Shown: one piece after another, positions 8,131-15,430 of the stretch
Numbering within the stretch: the first letter of the stretch is position 1
Layout: every line of letters begins with the position of its first letter
From: an uncultured Verrucomicrobiota bacterium
Lineage (GTDB): Bacteria; Verrucomicrobiota; Verrucomicrobiia; Chthoniobacterales; SZAS-18
NCBI GenBank assembly: GCA_937873255.1
Contig: CALMVM010000360.1
Location: 1 to 16,933, forward strand
DNA: 16,933 nt
Direction of reading: 5' to 3'
Made by a program: the position numbers and the translations under genes
The notes under the pieces: model-generated
Told to the model about the DNA's origin: nothing
The model's database searches: none
The model's input: the letters and a program-made list of their open reading frames with translations, nothing else

Positions 8131-8145
8131 GAGGGCCATGGCCTC
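8131..8145. terminator. Possible bidirectional terminator hairpin
   Basis: GAGGGCCATGGCCTC is a near-perfect palindrome with one bulged G. It sits between the convergent adaptor gene (ends 8114) and glycosyltransferase gene (ends 8144, overlapping it). Position favours a shared terminator, but there is no T-run and the loop is very tight. Confidence 0.25.
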
Positions 8146-10090
8146 AGGCACTCGCCAATGCTGCGGCGTCCGCCATTTCCTGCCGGGGCTTGGATGAGGT
8201 GACCGGTTCCGGGGTCTCCACGGCGAGTTCCGGGTCGTCGATGTGCAGATGACGCCGCCAGAAGGCCGGCGAGGTCAGTTCCGCGTCGTACTTGCGGAAC
8301 TCCGCCGCGCGCTGCGGCCACTCGCGGCGCAACGTCGCCAGCGCGGCCTTCGCGCGTGCGAACAGGTCGAAATACACGTCCGGTCGTTTGCGGAAAACAT
8401 AGATGCCCGGGACGAACGCGTGCTTGACGCCGACCTCGTCGAAATACGTGACATCCGTCCCGCTCCAATCCCCGATGTGCAGCACCTTGCGCGGCAGACC
8501 GCTCGTGGTGTGAACGGGCTTGCGCCATTTCAGGGGCAGATGGCCGTTGTGAATCCAGCGCCGCCAGAGTCGGTCCAGTTTTGACTTCGGCTCGTAATGG
8601 CGGTTGAAGTTTGTCGGCTCGACTTCCCGGCGATGCTCCGCGGCGTGTTCCTTGCTGGCGGCGAGCGCCTCCTTGAAGCGCGACTCGCAGTCGACCTTGA
8701 GCAGCCATTCTGGACCGAGCAGGAAGTGCTCCAATCCGCGCACCCGCATCGCAGCCTGATCGTATTCCAATTTGTCGAGGTAGTGTTCGATCTCCTCTTG
8801 CACGGCGTCCGACAAGGTTTCGGTCGTGATCTCCGGGAAACGCAACGCCCGGATCATCAGGTCGTTGTACATGTTGTAATAGTACAGCCACGCGGAGATC
8901 TTTGTGTAGAAAGGCAGGTGCCAGACCGCGATGCCGGGAACCGCGAGCGTGGGAATGCCCTGCTTCAACATCCGGTAGCCAAATTCCTTGTCGTCGCCCC
9001 GGATGAAGCACGGCAGCGGCAGGCCGTGCTTCTCCACCGCCTCGCGCGAGATCGCCATGAACCACCAGGCATTGTAATGGGATTCCGGGATGTGCCCGAG
9101 CCGGTCGAGCGCGCCGGGCGGGGCGAGTTCCAATTCCGAGATGCAGGCCGAGACGCTCAACAGCCGCGGGTGCCCGATCTTGGAGCCCAGTTCGTGCAGG
9201 TGCGTGGGCCGGTAGAGATCCAGCATGCCCCCGCCAATGCAGTGATCCTTCTTGATGTAACGCAACCAGCTCATCGCCCGCACGATCATGTCGGGCTCCA
9301 TTTCGATGTCGTCGTCCAACAGCAGGAAATGCGTCGGCCGGGCGCGTCCCTCGGCGGACAATCCTTCCATCAGCCCGCGCGCCGCCCCGCCCGCGCCGCC
9401 GGTGTTGCCCTGCGCGACGATTCGCACGTTGGGATACGGGAACAGGTCGGCGGGCAGGTCGGACGCGTTATCCGTGACCGTGATGAAATACTCGTTGCGG
9501 TTGAGCCGGGGATATTCCGCGATCCGTCGCACCGTGCGCTCGATGAACTCGGGCTTCTTGTAGGTGCAGGCGAGGATGTCGAGTTGCACCGGGCGGCGCG
9601 GTGCGGCGGTCGTCCACCAGCGGCCGCCGGTGAGCTGTCCCTGCTTGGAAAGGCAGGTCAGATGAAACGCCAGCCGCGAGCCGAGCGGACTGTCCGACGA
9701 CAGCTCGACCTCCAAGACGAACGGTTCGTTGCCCGCCCCCCCGTCGTGCGTGACGCCGACGACGAGTTGCGCCGCGCGTCCCTGCGCGAAGCGGAGCACC
9801 TCGACATAAAAGGGACCGACGAGATCAAGTTGCAACTGGATCGACGACAGGCCGGCGCGCTCCACGACATGGCTTTCAAAGAACGCGTTGAAATACCCGT
9901 CGAACGAAACCGCGTCGTCCTTGAGGAAGTTCATGTGCCCGGCCTGGGACAGACGTGGACCGGGACCGGCACCGTGCGAGATTTTTCGATGGTAGAGTGG
10001 TTCCCGCGACAAGTCTTTCGTGAAGAGCACGTGCTGGAAGACGGACCCAACGTCGGGTTTCCCGTCGCCCGGCAGCGCCCCGTTCGGCAT
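8144..10090 (-). CDS. GlfT2-like GT2 galactofuranosyltransferase
   Basis: From ATG at 10090 this gives 648 residues, close to mycobacterial GlfT2 (637 as I recall). An N-terminal beta-rich domain (FQHVLFTKDLS, DGYFNAFFES) precedes a GT-A domain starting near 170 (LDILACTYKKPEF). It has DDD at 259-261 for metal and UDP binding, AWWFMAI at 341-347, RGDDKEFGYR at 364-373 with the likely catalytic base D366/D367, and the metal-ligand histidine in VWHLPF at 391. A helical C-terminal domain follows. GlfT2 polymerises galactofuranose from UDP-Galf at the inner face of the membrane; an identical sugar is inferred, not proven. The reading frame stays open upstream to 10447 and carries the tail of the sulfotransferase, so the natural protein may be a fusion and the 10090 start is uncertain. 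No good ribosome site precedes it. It is the last gene of the exporter block. Confidence 0.85.
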   Translation of the reverse strand: MPNGALPGDGKPDVGSVFQHVLFTKDLSREPLYHRKISHGAGPGPRLSQAGHMNFLKDDAVSFDGYFNAFFESHVVERAGLSSIQLQLDLVGPFYVEVLRFAQGRAAQLVVGVTHDGGAGNEPFVLEVELSSDSPLGSRLAFHLTCLSKQGQLTGGRWWTTAAPRRPVQLDILACTYKKPEFIERTVRRIAEYPRLNRNEYFITVTDNASDLPADLFPYPNVRIVAQGNTGGAGGAARGLMEGLSAEGRARPTHFLLLDDDIEMEPDMIVRAMSWLRYIKKDHCIGGGMLDLYRPTHLHELGSKIGHPRLLSVSACISELELAPPGALDRLGHIPESHYNAWWFMAISREAVEKHGLPLPCFIRGDDKEFGYRMLKQGIPTLAVPGIAVWHLPFYTKISAWLYYYNMYNDLMIRALRFPEITTETLSDAVQEEIEHYLDKLEYDQAAMRVRGLEHFLLGPEWLLKVDCESRFKEALAASKEHAAEHRREVEPTNFNRHYEPKSKLDRLWRRWIHNGHLPLKWRKPVHTTSGLPRKVLHIGDWSGTDVTYFDEVGVKHAFVPGIYVFRKRPDVYFDLFARAKAALATLRREWPQRAAEFRKYDAELTSPAFWRRHLHIDDPELAVETPEPVTSSKPRQEMADAAALASA

Positions 10091-10971
10091 CTGGAAAGCT
10101 TGGGCGACGCGCCGCAGGACCGGCCGCCGGAAAGGGGCCTCCGAAAAGACCTCCTGATGGAACTTCGTCTCGCGCCGCAGGCGTTCGGACAAGGACTGCC
10201 GCGTGCCCTCCGCGATCTCCGGCGCGTCGGCGGCCGGCGAAAAAAACACTTCGTGCGGCCGGTCGGAATCCGGCAGCGGCGCTCCGGCGTCCACGCCCAG
10301 AAATTCGAGCAGCGCCCGCCACGCCGCCGGCCGCCGCTCCGGGTTTTGCAAGTCCTCGGCGCGCACCAAGTGGATTTGCGGCAGCGGAAACGCGCGAGGT
10401 AACGTCCGAGCGCCGTCGTGTATTCCGACAATCCCATGTACGCCCAATGGTAGGCCCAGCCCGTGGACAAACGTCGGCCCTCCTGCTCCAGCGCCTTTTC
10501 GAGGCTCAGGTGCTCCCGGCCGCTTTGCACGAAGGCGGCGTAATGCGCGAGCGTCCTTTCGACGGGATCGCGCAACACGGCGACCATCTTCCCGTGCGGC
10601 AGCGTTTTGGCGATCCGACGCGCGGCCTCGGGATAAAACAGGTAGGCCGGACTCGCCTCGCCGAAACGGCGCGCTTCCGGTTTATGAACAGCGCGGAAAC
10701 AAAGTTCGTAGTCGCGCCGAGTGGTCACGCGGGCCACGTCCGCCGCCTCGAAGGTTCCATCCGGCAGCAAACGCGGTCGGTGCAGGAACGCCGTGTCGTG
10801 CACCCCTTCGGTGCCGAGGTCTTTCGACACGAAATAATTCGTCTCCCGGATCGGAGACGCATGGATCTGCGGGTGCTGCCCGAGCCAACCCATCAAAGTC
10901 TCCGTCCCGCAAAACGTGGCACCGATCAGGAGAAAATCGGGCATTTGACCGGCAGAATGTGAAGCAGACAT
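10091..10971 (-). pseudogene. Sulfotransferase-like domain with one-base frameshift
   Basis: ATG at 10971 opens a PAPS-sulfotransferase fold: PDFLLIGATFCGTETLMGWL at 11-30 (5'-phosphosulfate loop), GEASPAYLFYP at 104-114, and VLRDPVERTLAHY at 132-144 (3'-phosphate motif). At about residue 195 (near 10388) the homology jumps to the -1 frame, continuing PLPQIHLVRAEDLQNPERRP and ALLEFLGVDAG. One missing C in the TTTCC run would explain it. Two substitutions stand out: the PSB loop normally has Pro-Lys where this has Thr-Phe (K missing at F20), and the usual Ser of the 3' motif is Ala142. The tail is in frame with the downstream glycosyltransferase and there is no stop between them; restored, the whole is 942 residues. 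An intact enzyme would sulfate a sugar or lipid acceptor. Sequencing error, real decay and a genuine fusion all remain possible. Confidence 0.8.
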
Positions 10972-11061
10972 AAAACGATGCCTAATTGCAGATTTTTACT
11001 CGTCCGGATTTGCCTTTCACCGAACTCTTTTTCCCCTACATTTTTCGACCCGCCAGTGGAC

Positions 11062-11841
11062 CTATCCCGCTTCCGCCTCGGCCAGATCGGGCAAAACTTC
11101 CTCGACCGGAGGTTCCACCGGCCTGCCGTGGACCGCCCGCTCGACATCGTCCACGCTGCCCGACAAGCGACTGATGCCGCCGTCGATCCATACGGCGCGA
11201 GTGCAAAGCCGACGCAACGAGATCAGGTCGTGGGTGATGAGCACCACCGTGCGGCCGGCGTCCATGCGCCGGCGGATGGCGTCGGTGGATTTGTCGCGGA
11301 AGTTCACGTCGCCGACCGCGAACACCTCGTCGATCAAGAGCACGTCGGGGTCGGCCTGCATCGCCACGGCGAAGCCCAGCCGCGAGAGCATCCCGCTCGA
11401 ATAGATGAACACCGGCTGGTCGAAAAACTCGCCCAGCTCCGCGAAATCGCGGATGCGATCCAGGCGTTTTTCGATGGTCGCGCGGTGCATGCCGAGGAGC
11501 ATGCCGCTCAGGATGGCGTTCTGCCGTCCGGTAAGATTGCTCTCGAAGCCGACGCCGAGCGAGAGCAGCGAGACGCTGAAACGCGGGTCGCGGTAGATGC
11601 GCCCGCGGTCCACGCCGACGATCCCGGCCAGCACGCGCATGAGCGTGCTCTTGCCCGCGCCGTTGGAACCGAGCACGCCGAGGGTTTCACCCTGGCGAAT
11701 CTCCAGGGAAACATCTCGCAAGGCCCAGAATTGTTTGGAACCCGCCAGTTTTCGGCGCAGACGATAATAAACGCCGACATGCTCGGCGCGGATGATGCAC
11801 GGGCCGGGTCCGTCGGCCGGCATGGGAGGATGCACGCTCAT
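11062..11841 (-). CDS. ABC transporter ATP-binding protein, polysaccharide export (Wzt-type, short)
   Basis: From ATG at 11841 the protein has 259 residues. Walker A is GSNGAGKST (58-66), the region GFESNLTGRQN (98-108) is typical of O-antigen and teichoic acid exporters, the signature is YSSGM (147-151, replacing LSGGQ as in this subfamily), Walker B is VLLIDE (167-172) and the switch histidine is H204. It powers export of an undecaprenyl-linked glycan with the permease encoded just upstream. The carbohydrate-binding C-terminal domain of long Wzt proteins is absent, so it belongs to the short group. A TTG at 11859 would add six residues and lies 10 bp after the permease stop; no ribosome site decides between the starts. 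A 90-bp gap separates it from the sulfotransferase start. Confidence 0.93.
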   Translation of the reverse strand: MSVHPPMPADGPGPCIIRAEHVGVYYRLRRKLAGSKQFWALRDVSLEIRQGETLGVLGSNGAGKSTLMRVLAGIVGVDRGRIYRDPRFSVSLLSLGVGFESNLTGRQNAILSGMLLGMHRATIEKRLDRIRDFAELGEFFDQPVFIYSSGMLSRLGFAVAMQADPDVLLIDEVFAVGDVNFRDKSTDAIRRRMDAGRTVVLITHDLISLRRLCTRAVWIDGGISRLSGSVDDVERAVHGRPVEPPVEEVLPDLAEAEAG

Positions 11842-11869
11842 GGAAAAATGGGAAACCAACCTCGCGCCC

Positions 11870-12700
11870 TCAGACCGCGATTTTTGCGAGTTTCAGGTCG
11901 AAGCGGCGCATCATCACGATGCCGAGGGCGAGAAGCACGACGGCGATGGCCGCGACCCGGCTCAACGCCCACCAGTCCGGCCACCCCCGGTCGAGCAGGA
12001 CCGTGCGATAAGCCGTGAGCAGGTTCGCCAGCGGATTGTAATACACGTAGGGCGCGTAGCGGGCCGGCACCTGGCTGGGTCGGAAGAAAATCCCCGAGGC
12101 CATGCCCACGAAGCCCAGCACCGCGCCGATGACCGCCGAGCCGTCGCGGAAATACGGAATCCAGACCGACAGCGGCAGGCCCACCGCCAGATTGAACGTG
12201 AACTGGATCAGCACGATCACCGGCAACGCCAGGTAGGCCTCGTTCGGAGGATAACCGAGCAGCCACAGTACCACCGTCATCACGCTGAAGGTACAGAGAA
12301 ACTTCCAGGTGCCGTTGAGCACGCTCACCAGCGGAAAAATTCCCTTCGGCAGGTAAACCTGCTGCATGATTCCCGACTTGAGGATGATCGAATTGGCCGC
12401 CAGCATCGCGGAATTGTGGAACCACTGCCAGGCGAACGTCCCCACGAGCAGGAACGGAAAAAATTCCGCCCGGCTGGCGGGCCGCTGGTTCGGCGGCGCG
12501 CTGGAGAGCAGGAACCCGAAAACGATGTACATCGTCACCGCCGCCATCGTCGGTTCCAGCAGCCACCAGACAACGCCGAGGTAGGTGCGCGAAATCTCGG
12601 ACTTCAGGCCCGCGTAAGTCTGATAGCGAACGACATGCGCGTAACGGTGCAGGTCGTGCCAGAACCCTTCCCGGCGCACCCCGCCGCTGAAAATTTGCAA
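11870..12700 (-). CDS. ABC-2 type polysaccharide export permease (Wzm-type)
   Basis: A 276-residue membrane protein with about six hydrophobic segments. The N-terminal cytosolic stretch carries LKSEISRTYLGVVWWLLEPT, the hallmark of the Wzm/RfbA/KpsM/TagG family, and near the C-terminus YVYYNPLANLLTAYRTVLLD is the equally typical segment. It forms a homodimeric channel with the ATPase encoded 28 bp downstream and exports a lipid-linked polysaccharide. The frame begins with TTG at 12700; an in-frame TAG lies 15 bp further upstream and no ATG occurs before residue 51. A GTG at 12679 is the alternative start. Neither has a clear ribosome site. It is the first gene of the export block, so a promoter is expected in 12701-12907, though I see none I would trust. 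Confidence 0.93.
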   Translation of the reverse strand: MQIFSGGVRREGFWHDLHRYAHVVRYQTYAGLKSEISRTYLGVVWWLLEPTMAAVTMYIVFGFLLSSAPPNQRPASRAEFFPFLLVGTFAWQWFHNSAMLAANSIILKSGIMQQVYLPKGIFPLVSVLNGTWKFLCTFSVMTVVLWLLGYPPNEAYLALPVIVLIQFTFNLAVGLPLSVWIPYFRDGSAVIGAVLGFVGMASGIFFRPSQVPARYAPYVYYNPLANLLTAYRTVLLDRGWPDWWALSRVAAIAVVLLALGIVMMRRFDLKLAKIAV

Positions 12701-12907
12701 GCCGTCGCGCGCCTATGGAGATGAGGTAGAAATCATCGAGAACGTTCCCTTGAGGGGAAGCATCTTATTCGCTTCGGGGGACAAGATCGGATTTCTTTTT
12801 CGACCGAATTTCACGAAAGTGTGTGGGATGAACGGCTGCCACGCAACCCACGCGAAACTCCACGAGCCATCCACGAAAGGGTAGAAAGTAGCGGACCACT
12901 CGGCGTT

Positions 12908-14584
12908 TCAATCCATCTTCCCCTTCGTCGATTGCAAAAGGGCCGCGTCGATCCCGGCGTCGATGTTGCGCAGGGGCAGGTTCGTCAGGTTGTTCAGACT
13001 GGTGTTGGGTTGGGGGCGCACTTGTTCCATCGCCCAGTTGGTCGCGCCGAAAATCGTGTTGTCGAAAACGTCGTTGTCCGGCGAACCGGGGCCGAAGAAG
13101 ATCCCGGCGTAATGCGCCCCACGGATGACGTTGCCGAAGAGGATGTTGCCCCGGCTGGGCGTGAAGTCCATGTCCGAGACCGGGAGGTCGGGCTTCGCCG
13201 CGCCGAGTTCCATCCCGAAGAAATGGAAGCGGTCATTGGACCCCTCGTTGTTATCGACGAGCGTGTTCACCCCGATGATGTTGAAGTAAGAGGAGCGTAC
13301 CATCTTCACGCCGCCGCCGTAGTTTCGCTCGACCTCGTTGGCGTACACGACGTTGTAGAGCGCGTTGTCCATGGAAATGCCGGGGAGTTTGGCCGGGGGA
13401 GTGCCGTCCGCCAGCCGGCCCATGCCGAAGACGAAGTCGAGCTTGAGGTCCAGGTCCGACTTGCCCCAGCGCTTGCCGTTGGCGCGGAAAAGGTTGGCCG
13501 TCAGGATATTGGCGGTCGCTCCGCTGTCCAGGCAGATCCCCTCCTTGGCGTTGCCCTCCACCGTGTTGTCGAAAATCACCGATTCGACCGCGCCGTCGCA
13601 ATAAATGCCCGAGGAAGCGTTGAGGGCGACCCGGTTGAAGGCCACGACGTTGCGCCGCGGCGGGTGCAACCGCGTGTAAATCGGCTGTTCGATCACGCCG
13701 TAGTGATCGTCCCCGAGCAGGTTGCGCGGGTCGTCCTGCACGGCGGCGTTGCGGTCGGTGATGACGATGCCGGCGTGCCAATTGGAAGGACCGAGGTTGC
13801 CAATGACCTCGTTGTTCATCACCACGCCGCCCACCGTGTCGCCGTTCAGGAGTACCCCGGCCGCCGCGAGCCGGGTCAGGACGGCGTGTGTCAGCACGAC
13901 GCCGGGGGCGTTATGCAACACCACGCCGCCGCCTCGCAGCCCCTCGAAGCGTCCCCCGACGAAGGTCACGTCCCGGCTGTCGTCCACCAGCGCGCCCCAG
14001 TCGCCGCCGACGAACGCGCCGCCGCGCACCACGACTTCCGAGGTGTTCTCCACGCGCAAGAGGAACCGGGGGCCGTCCTTGGCCGCGCGCAGTTCCGTGT
14101 ATCCCAGGTCCAGCCAGAACTTCGCGCGGCGAAGCAATATCGACTCGTCTACCTCTAGCCTCGCAGAGGCCACCTTCACGCCACGAACGGCCGGGTCGCG
14201 CAGGAGGACGTTGAGTTCGGAGGCACGCGCGCCGTTGAAAACGCGGAGCCCGTCCGGCGCGGCGGCGCTTTCCCGCGCGCGGGCCGCCCGGAGGATATCG
14301 TCCGCCGCGTACCAGGCGTCGCGTGCCGAGCGTGCATCGAGCTTGAGTTCCTTCGCGCGCTTGCCGACCTGCAAGCCGGCGAGCTGTTTTGCCGGTTCGC
14401 TTTCCGGTTGGTTACGCAACGGCGGCAGTTTAAAGCTCGCGCTGATATCCCGCGCATCCGTGCCGAGGTCCGGCGCGCGTCCTCCCTCTTGGGATCGTGC
14501 AACCTGAGGCGACGCGAAAAACAGCAGACAGAAAGCGAGGGAGACACGGATCATCGATTTCGTGGGGACACTGGATTTGATCAT
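12908..14584 (-). CDS. Secreted right-handed parallel beta-helix protein
   Basis: With ATG at 14584 it has 558 residues and a signal peptide (RVSLAFCLLFFASPQVARSQ, cleavage likely after the ARS or SQ region). A second ATG at 14554 would give 548 residues with the peptide intact. From about 180 on, short repeats of the NxVxxN...GIxxxG type recur, for example NVVAFNRVALNASSGIYCDG, VIFDNTVEGNAKEGICLDSG and NILFGNVIRGAHYAGIFFGP. This is the PbH1/NosD-like beta-helix pattern seen in polysaccharide lyases, epimerases and surface adhesins. No family-specific catalytic residues are recognisable, so no enzyme activity is assigned. It lies 207 bp upstream of the exporter genes on the same strand, which makes a role on the exported glycan plausible but unproven. 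An open frame extends further upstream without protein-like sequence. Confidence 0.85.
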   Translation of the reverse strand: MIKSSVPTKSMIRVSLAFCLLFFASPQVARSQEGGRAPDLGTDARDISASFKLPPLRNQPESEPAKQLAGLQVGKRAKELKLDARSARDAWYAADDILRAARARESAAAPDGLRVFNGARASELNVLLRDPAVRGVKVASARLEVDESILLRRAKFWLDLGYTELRAAKDGPRFLLRVENTSEVVVRGGAFVGGDWGALVDDSRDVTFVGGRFEGLRGGGVVLHNAPGVVLTHAVLTRLAAAGVLLNGDTVGGVVMNNEVIGNLGPSNWHAGIVITDRNAAVQDDPRNLLGDDHYGVIEQPIYTRLHPPRRNVVAFNRVALNASSGIYCDGAVESVIFDNTVEGNAKEGICLDSGATANILTANLFRANGKRWGKSDLDLKLDFVFGMGRLADGTPPAKLPGISMDNALYNVVYANEVERNYGGGVKMVRSSYFNIIGVNTLVDNNEGSNDRFHFFGMELGAAKPDLPVSDMDFTPSRGNILFGNVIRGAHYAGIFFGPGSPDNDVFDNTIFGATNWAMEQVRPQPNTSLNNLTNLPLRNIDAGIDAALLQSTKGKMD

Positions 14585-14953
14585 GGAAGTGCGGAATGGA
14601 GAGAAACACCCTAGGAATCGTCCTTGGAGACGGCATTGCACGGCCGAATGTCGTTTTCGGCAAAATCGGGAGCATGTCGAGTGACTTCTATCGATCCCTT
14701 CGCGCCTGCGGATCGGCTGTTTGCGGACTTTCTTTTCCTGGAGGAACAACGCCGTGATGCGCGAAGCCTCCCTCGCGGAGGGCCGGTTGCCACGTTGCCG
14801 GGAACCCTCGACTTTCTGCTTGCGGCCTTGGAGTATCGGGTGAAAAGTTGCCTCGCATCCGTTGTCTCGTGGCTACGCAAAGTGGCATGGGTGCGTCAGG
14901 CCCCTCCCGGGTGACCGCAGCAGGCCACTCTCGATCAGGCTGAACAATCAGAC
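14585..14953. other. Gene-free stretch between beta-helix gene and tRNA half
   Basis: These 369 bp hold open frames on both strands, but none has a recognisable product, ribosome site or protein-like composition. The right part should contain the promoter of the adjacent tRNA if it were intact; I see no good -35/-10 pair. Nothing else is recognised. Confidence 0.5.
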
Positions 14954-14992
14954 GCCGGCGTGGCGAAAGTGGCAGACGCGCTAGACTCAAAA
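14954..14992 (+). tRNA. 5' half of tRNA-Leu(CAA), cut in the anticodon loop
   Basis: The sequence starts with acceptor strand GCCGGCG, the TG at positions 8-9, a leucine-type D arm (GCGAAAGTGGCAGACGCG), the 5' anticodon stem CTAGA and the loop CTCAAAA with anticodon CAA. It then stops being a tRNA: the expected TCTAG partner is TTGTG, and no variable arm, TpsiC arm or CGCCGGC acceptor strand follows within 100 bp. The break falls in the anticodon loop, a favoured crossover site of tyrosine recombinases. It is probably an attachment-site remnant and cannot make a functional tRNA. Confidence 0.8.
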
Positions 14993-15048
14993 TTGTGTCT
15001 TTGGCGGTTTGAGGGCGTTGCTTTGCGATGCTTCTATTTTTGCTTCTC

Positions 15049-15071
15049 CCTGCAAATGCGGGCTTTGCAGG
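15049..15071. repeat. Perfect 8-bp-arm hairpin beside the tRNA half
   Basis: CCTGCAAA, loop TGCGGGC, TTTGCAGG. It lies 57 bp past the break in the tRNA-Leu. No T-run follows, so it is a poor terminator. It may be part of a recombination or element end; the function is inferred from position only. Confidence 0.35.
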
Positions 15072-15114
15072 TGAAATTACCTGATTAGCTGTGAGTTGCT
15101 GACCACTGGTCGGT

Positions 15115-15134
15115 GTAGCACAAAGCGTAGCACA
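15115..15134 (+). repeat. Direct repeat pair GTAGCACA
   Basis: GTAGCACA occurs at 15115-15122 and again at 15127-15134, with 12-bp periodicity, about 120 bp from the tRNA break. Short, closely spaced direct repeats near an att site resemble arm-type integrase binding sites. The resemblance is suggestive only, and no integrase gene is in the window. Confidence 0.25.
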
Positions 15135-15169
15135 GCGTTCGACATGGGGACGGTTCAGCGGTGGGGGGC

Positions 15170-15198
15170 TTGTCTTTGTTCACCCGTCGCCGCATAGT
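15170..15198 (+). promoter_or_regulatory. Possible promoter of the antitoxin-VapC pair
   Basis: TTGTCT (15170-15175) and CATAGT (15193-15198) are 17 bp apart, each a four-of-six match to sigma-70 hexamers. The -10-like box ends only 7 bp before the ATG at 15206, so the mRNA would start at or next to the start codon. The matches are weak. Confidence 0.3.
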
Positions 15199-15205
15199 CA
15201 AAGGG

Positions 15206-15430
15206 ATGAGTGCAACCGTCGATTCTGTCCCGTTCGCTCCGGCAAAGCTGCCTGCGACCTTGAGCGCGGCTGATGCGCTGGGTGAGATTTGCCGGGGCAT
15301 GGGCATCGCACCCCTCGCGGCGGACGAGGCAGCCGCCTTACCACCTTGGACGGAGCACGAGGCCGCGGCCTTCGAGCGCACGATCAACGAGGCGTTCGAG
15401 CGGATCGAGGAAGCCCCGAAGCTCCCGTGA
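15206..15430 (+). CDS. Small antitoxin-like protein preceding VapC
   Basis: A 74-residue acidic protein with a proline/alanine-rich start and a helical C-terminus (EHEAAAFERTINEAFERIEE). I do not recognise a named family. The antitoxin call comes from context: its TGA overlaps the GTG of a PIN-domain toxin gene by 4 bases (GTGA), the usual tight antitoxin-toxin coupling. The amphipathic, glutamate-rich tail is what antitoxins use to wrap their toxin. The ATG at 15206 is preferred over upstream in-frame starts because the earlier residues are not protein-like. A purine run (AAAGGG) touches the ATG directly, too close for a normal ribosome site. If the toxin is dead, this gene has lost its partner. 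Confidence 0.65.
   Translation: MSATVDSVPFAPAKLPATLSAADALGEICRGMGIAPLAADEAAALPPWTEHEAAAFERTINEAFERIEEAPKLP

Noticed and set aside
10380..10395. Programmed -1 ribosomal frameshift joining the sulfotransferase and transferase
   Set aside because: No X XXY YYZ slippery heptamer is present in the reading frame; loss of one C is simpler.
8597..10402. 601-codon plus-strand open frame opposite the glycosyltransferase
   Set aside because: It is antisense to a well-supported GlfT2-like gene, has biased composition and no recognisable motif.
12821..14158. 445-codon plus-strand open frame opposite the beta-helix gene
   Set aside because: It mirrors the repetitive beta-helix codons and has no start context or domain.
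14624..14914. 96-codon plus-strand open frame upstream of the tRNA half
   Set aside because: No ribosome site, no motif, and composition not clearly protein-like.
14954..15045. Complete tRNA-Leu
   Set aside because: The 3' anticodon stem, TpsiC arm and acceptor strand cannot be found.
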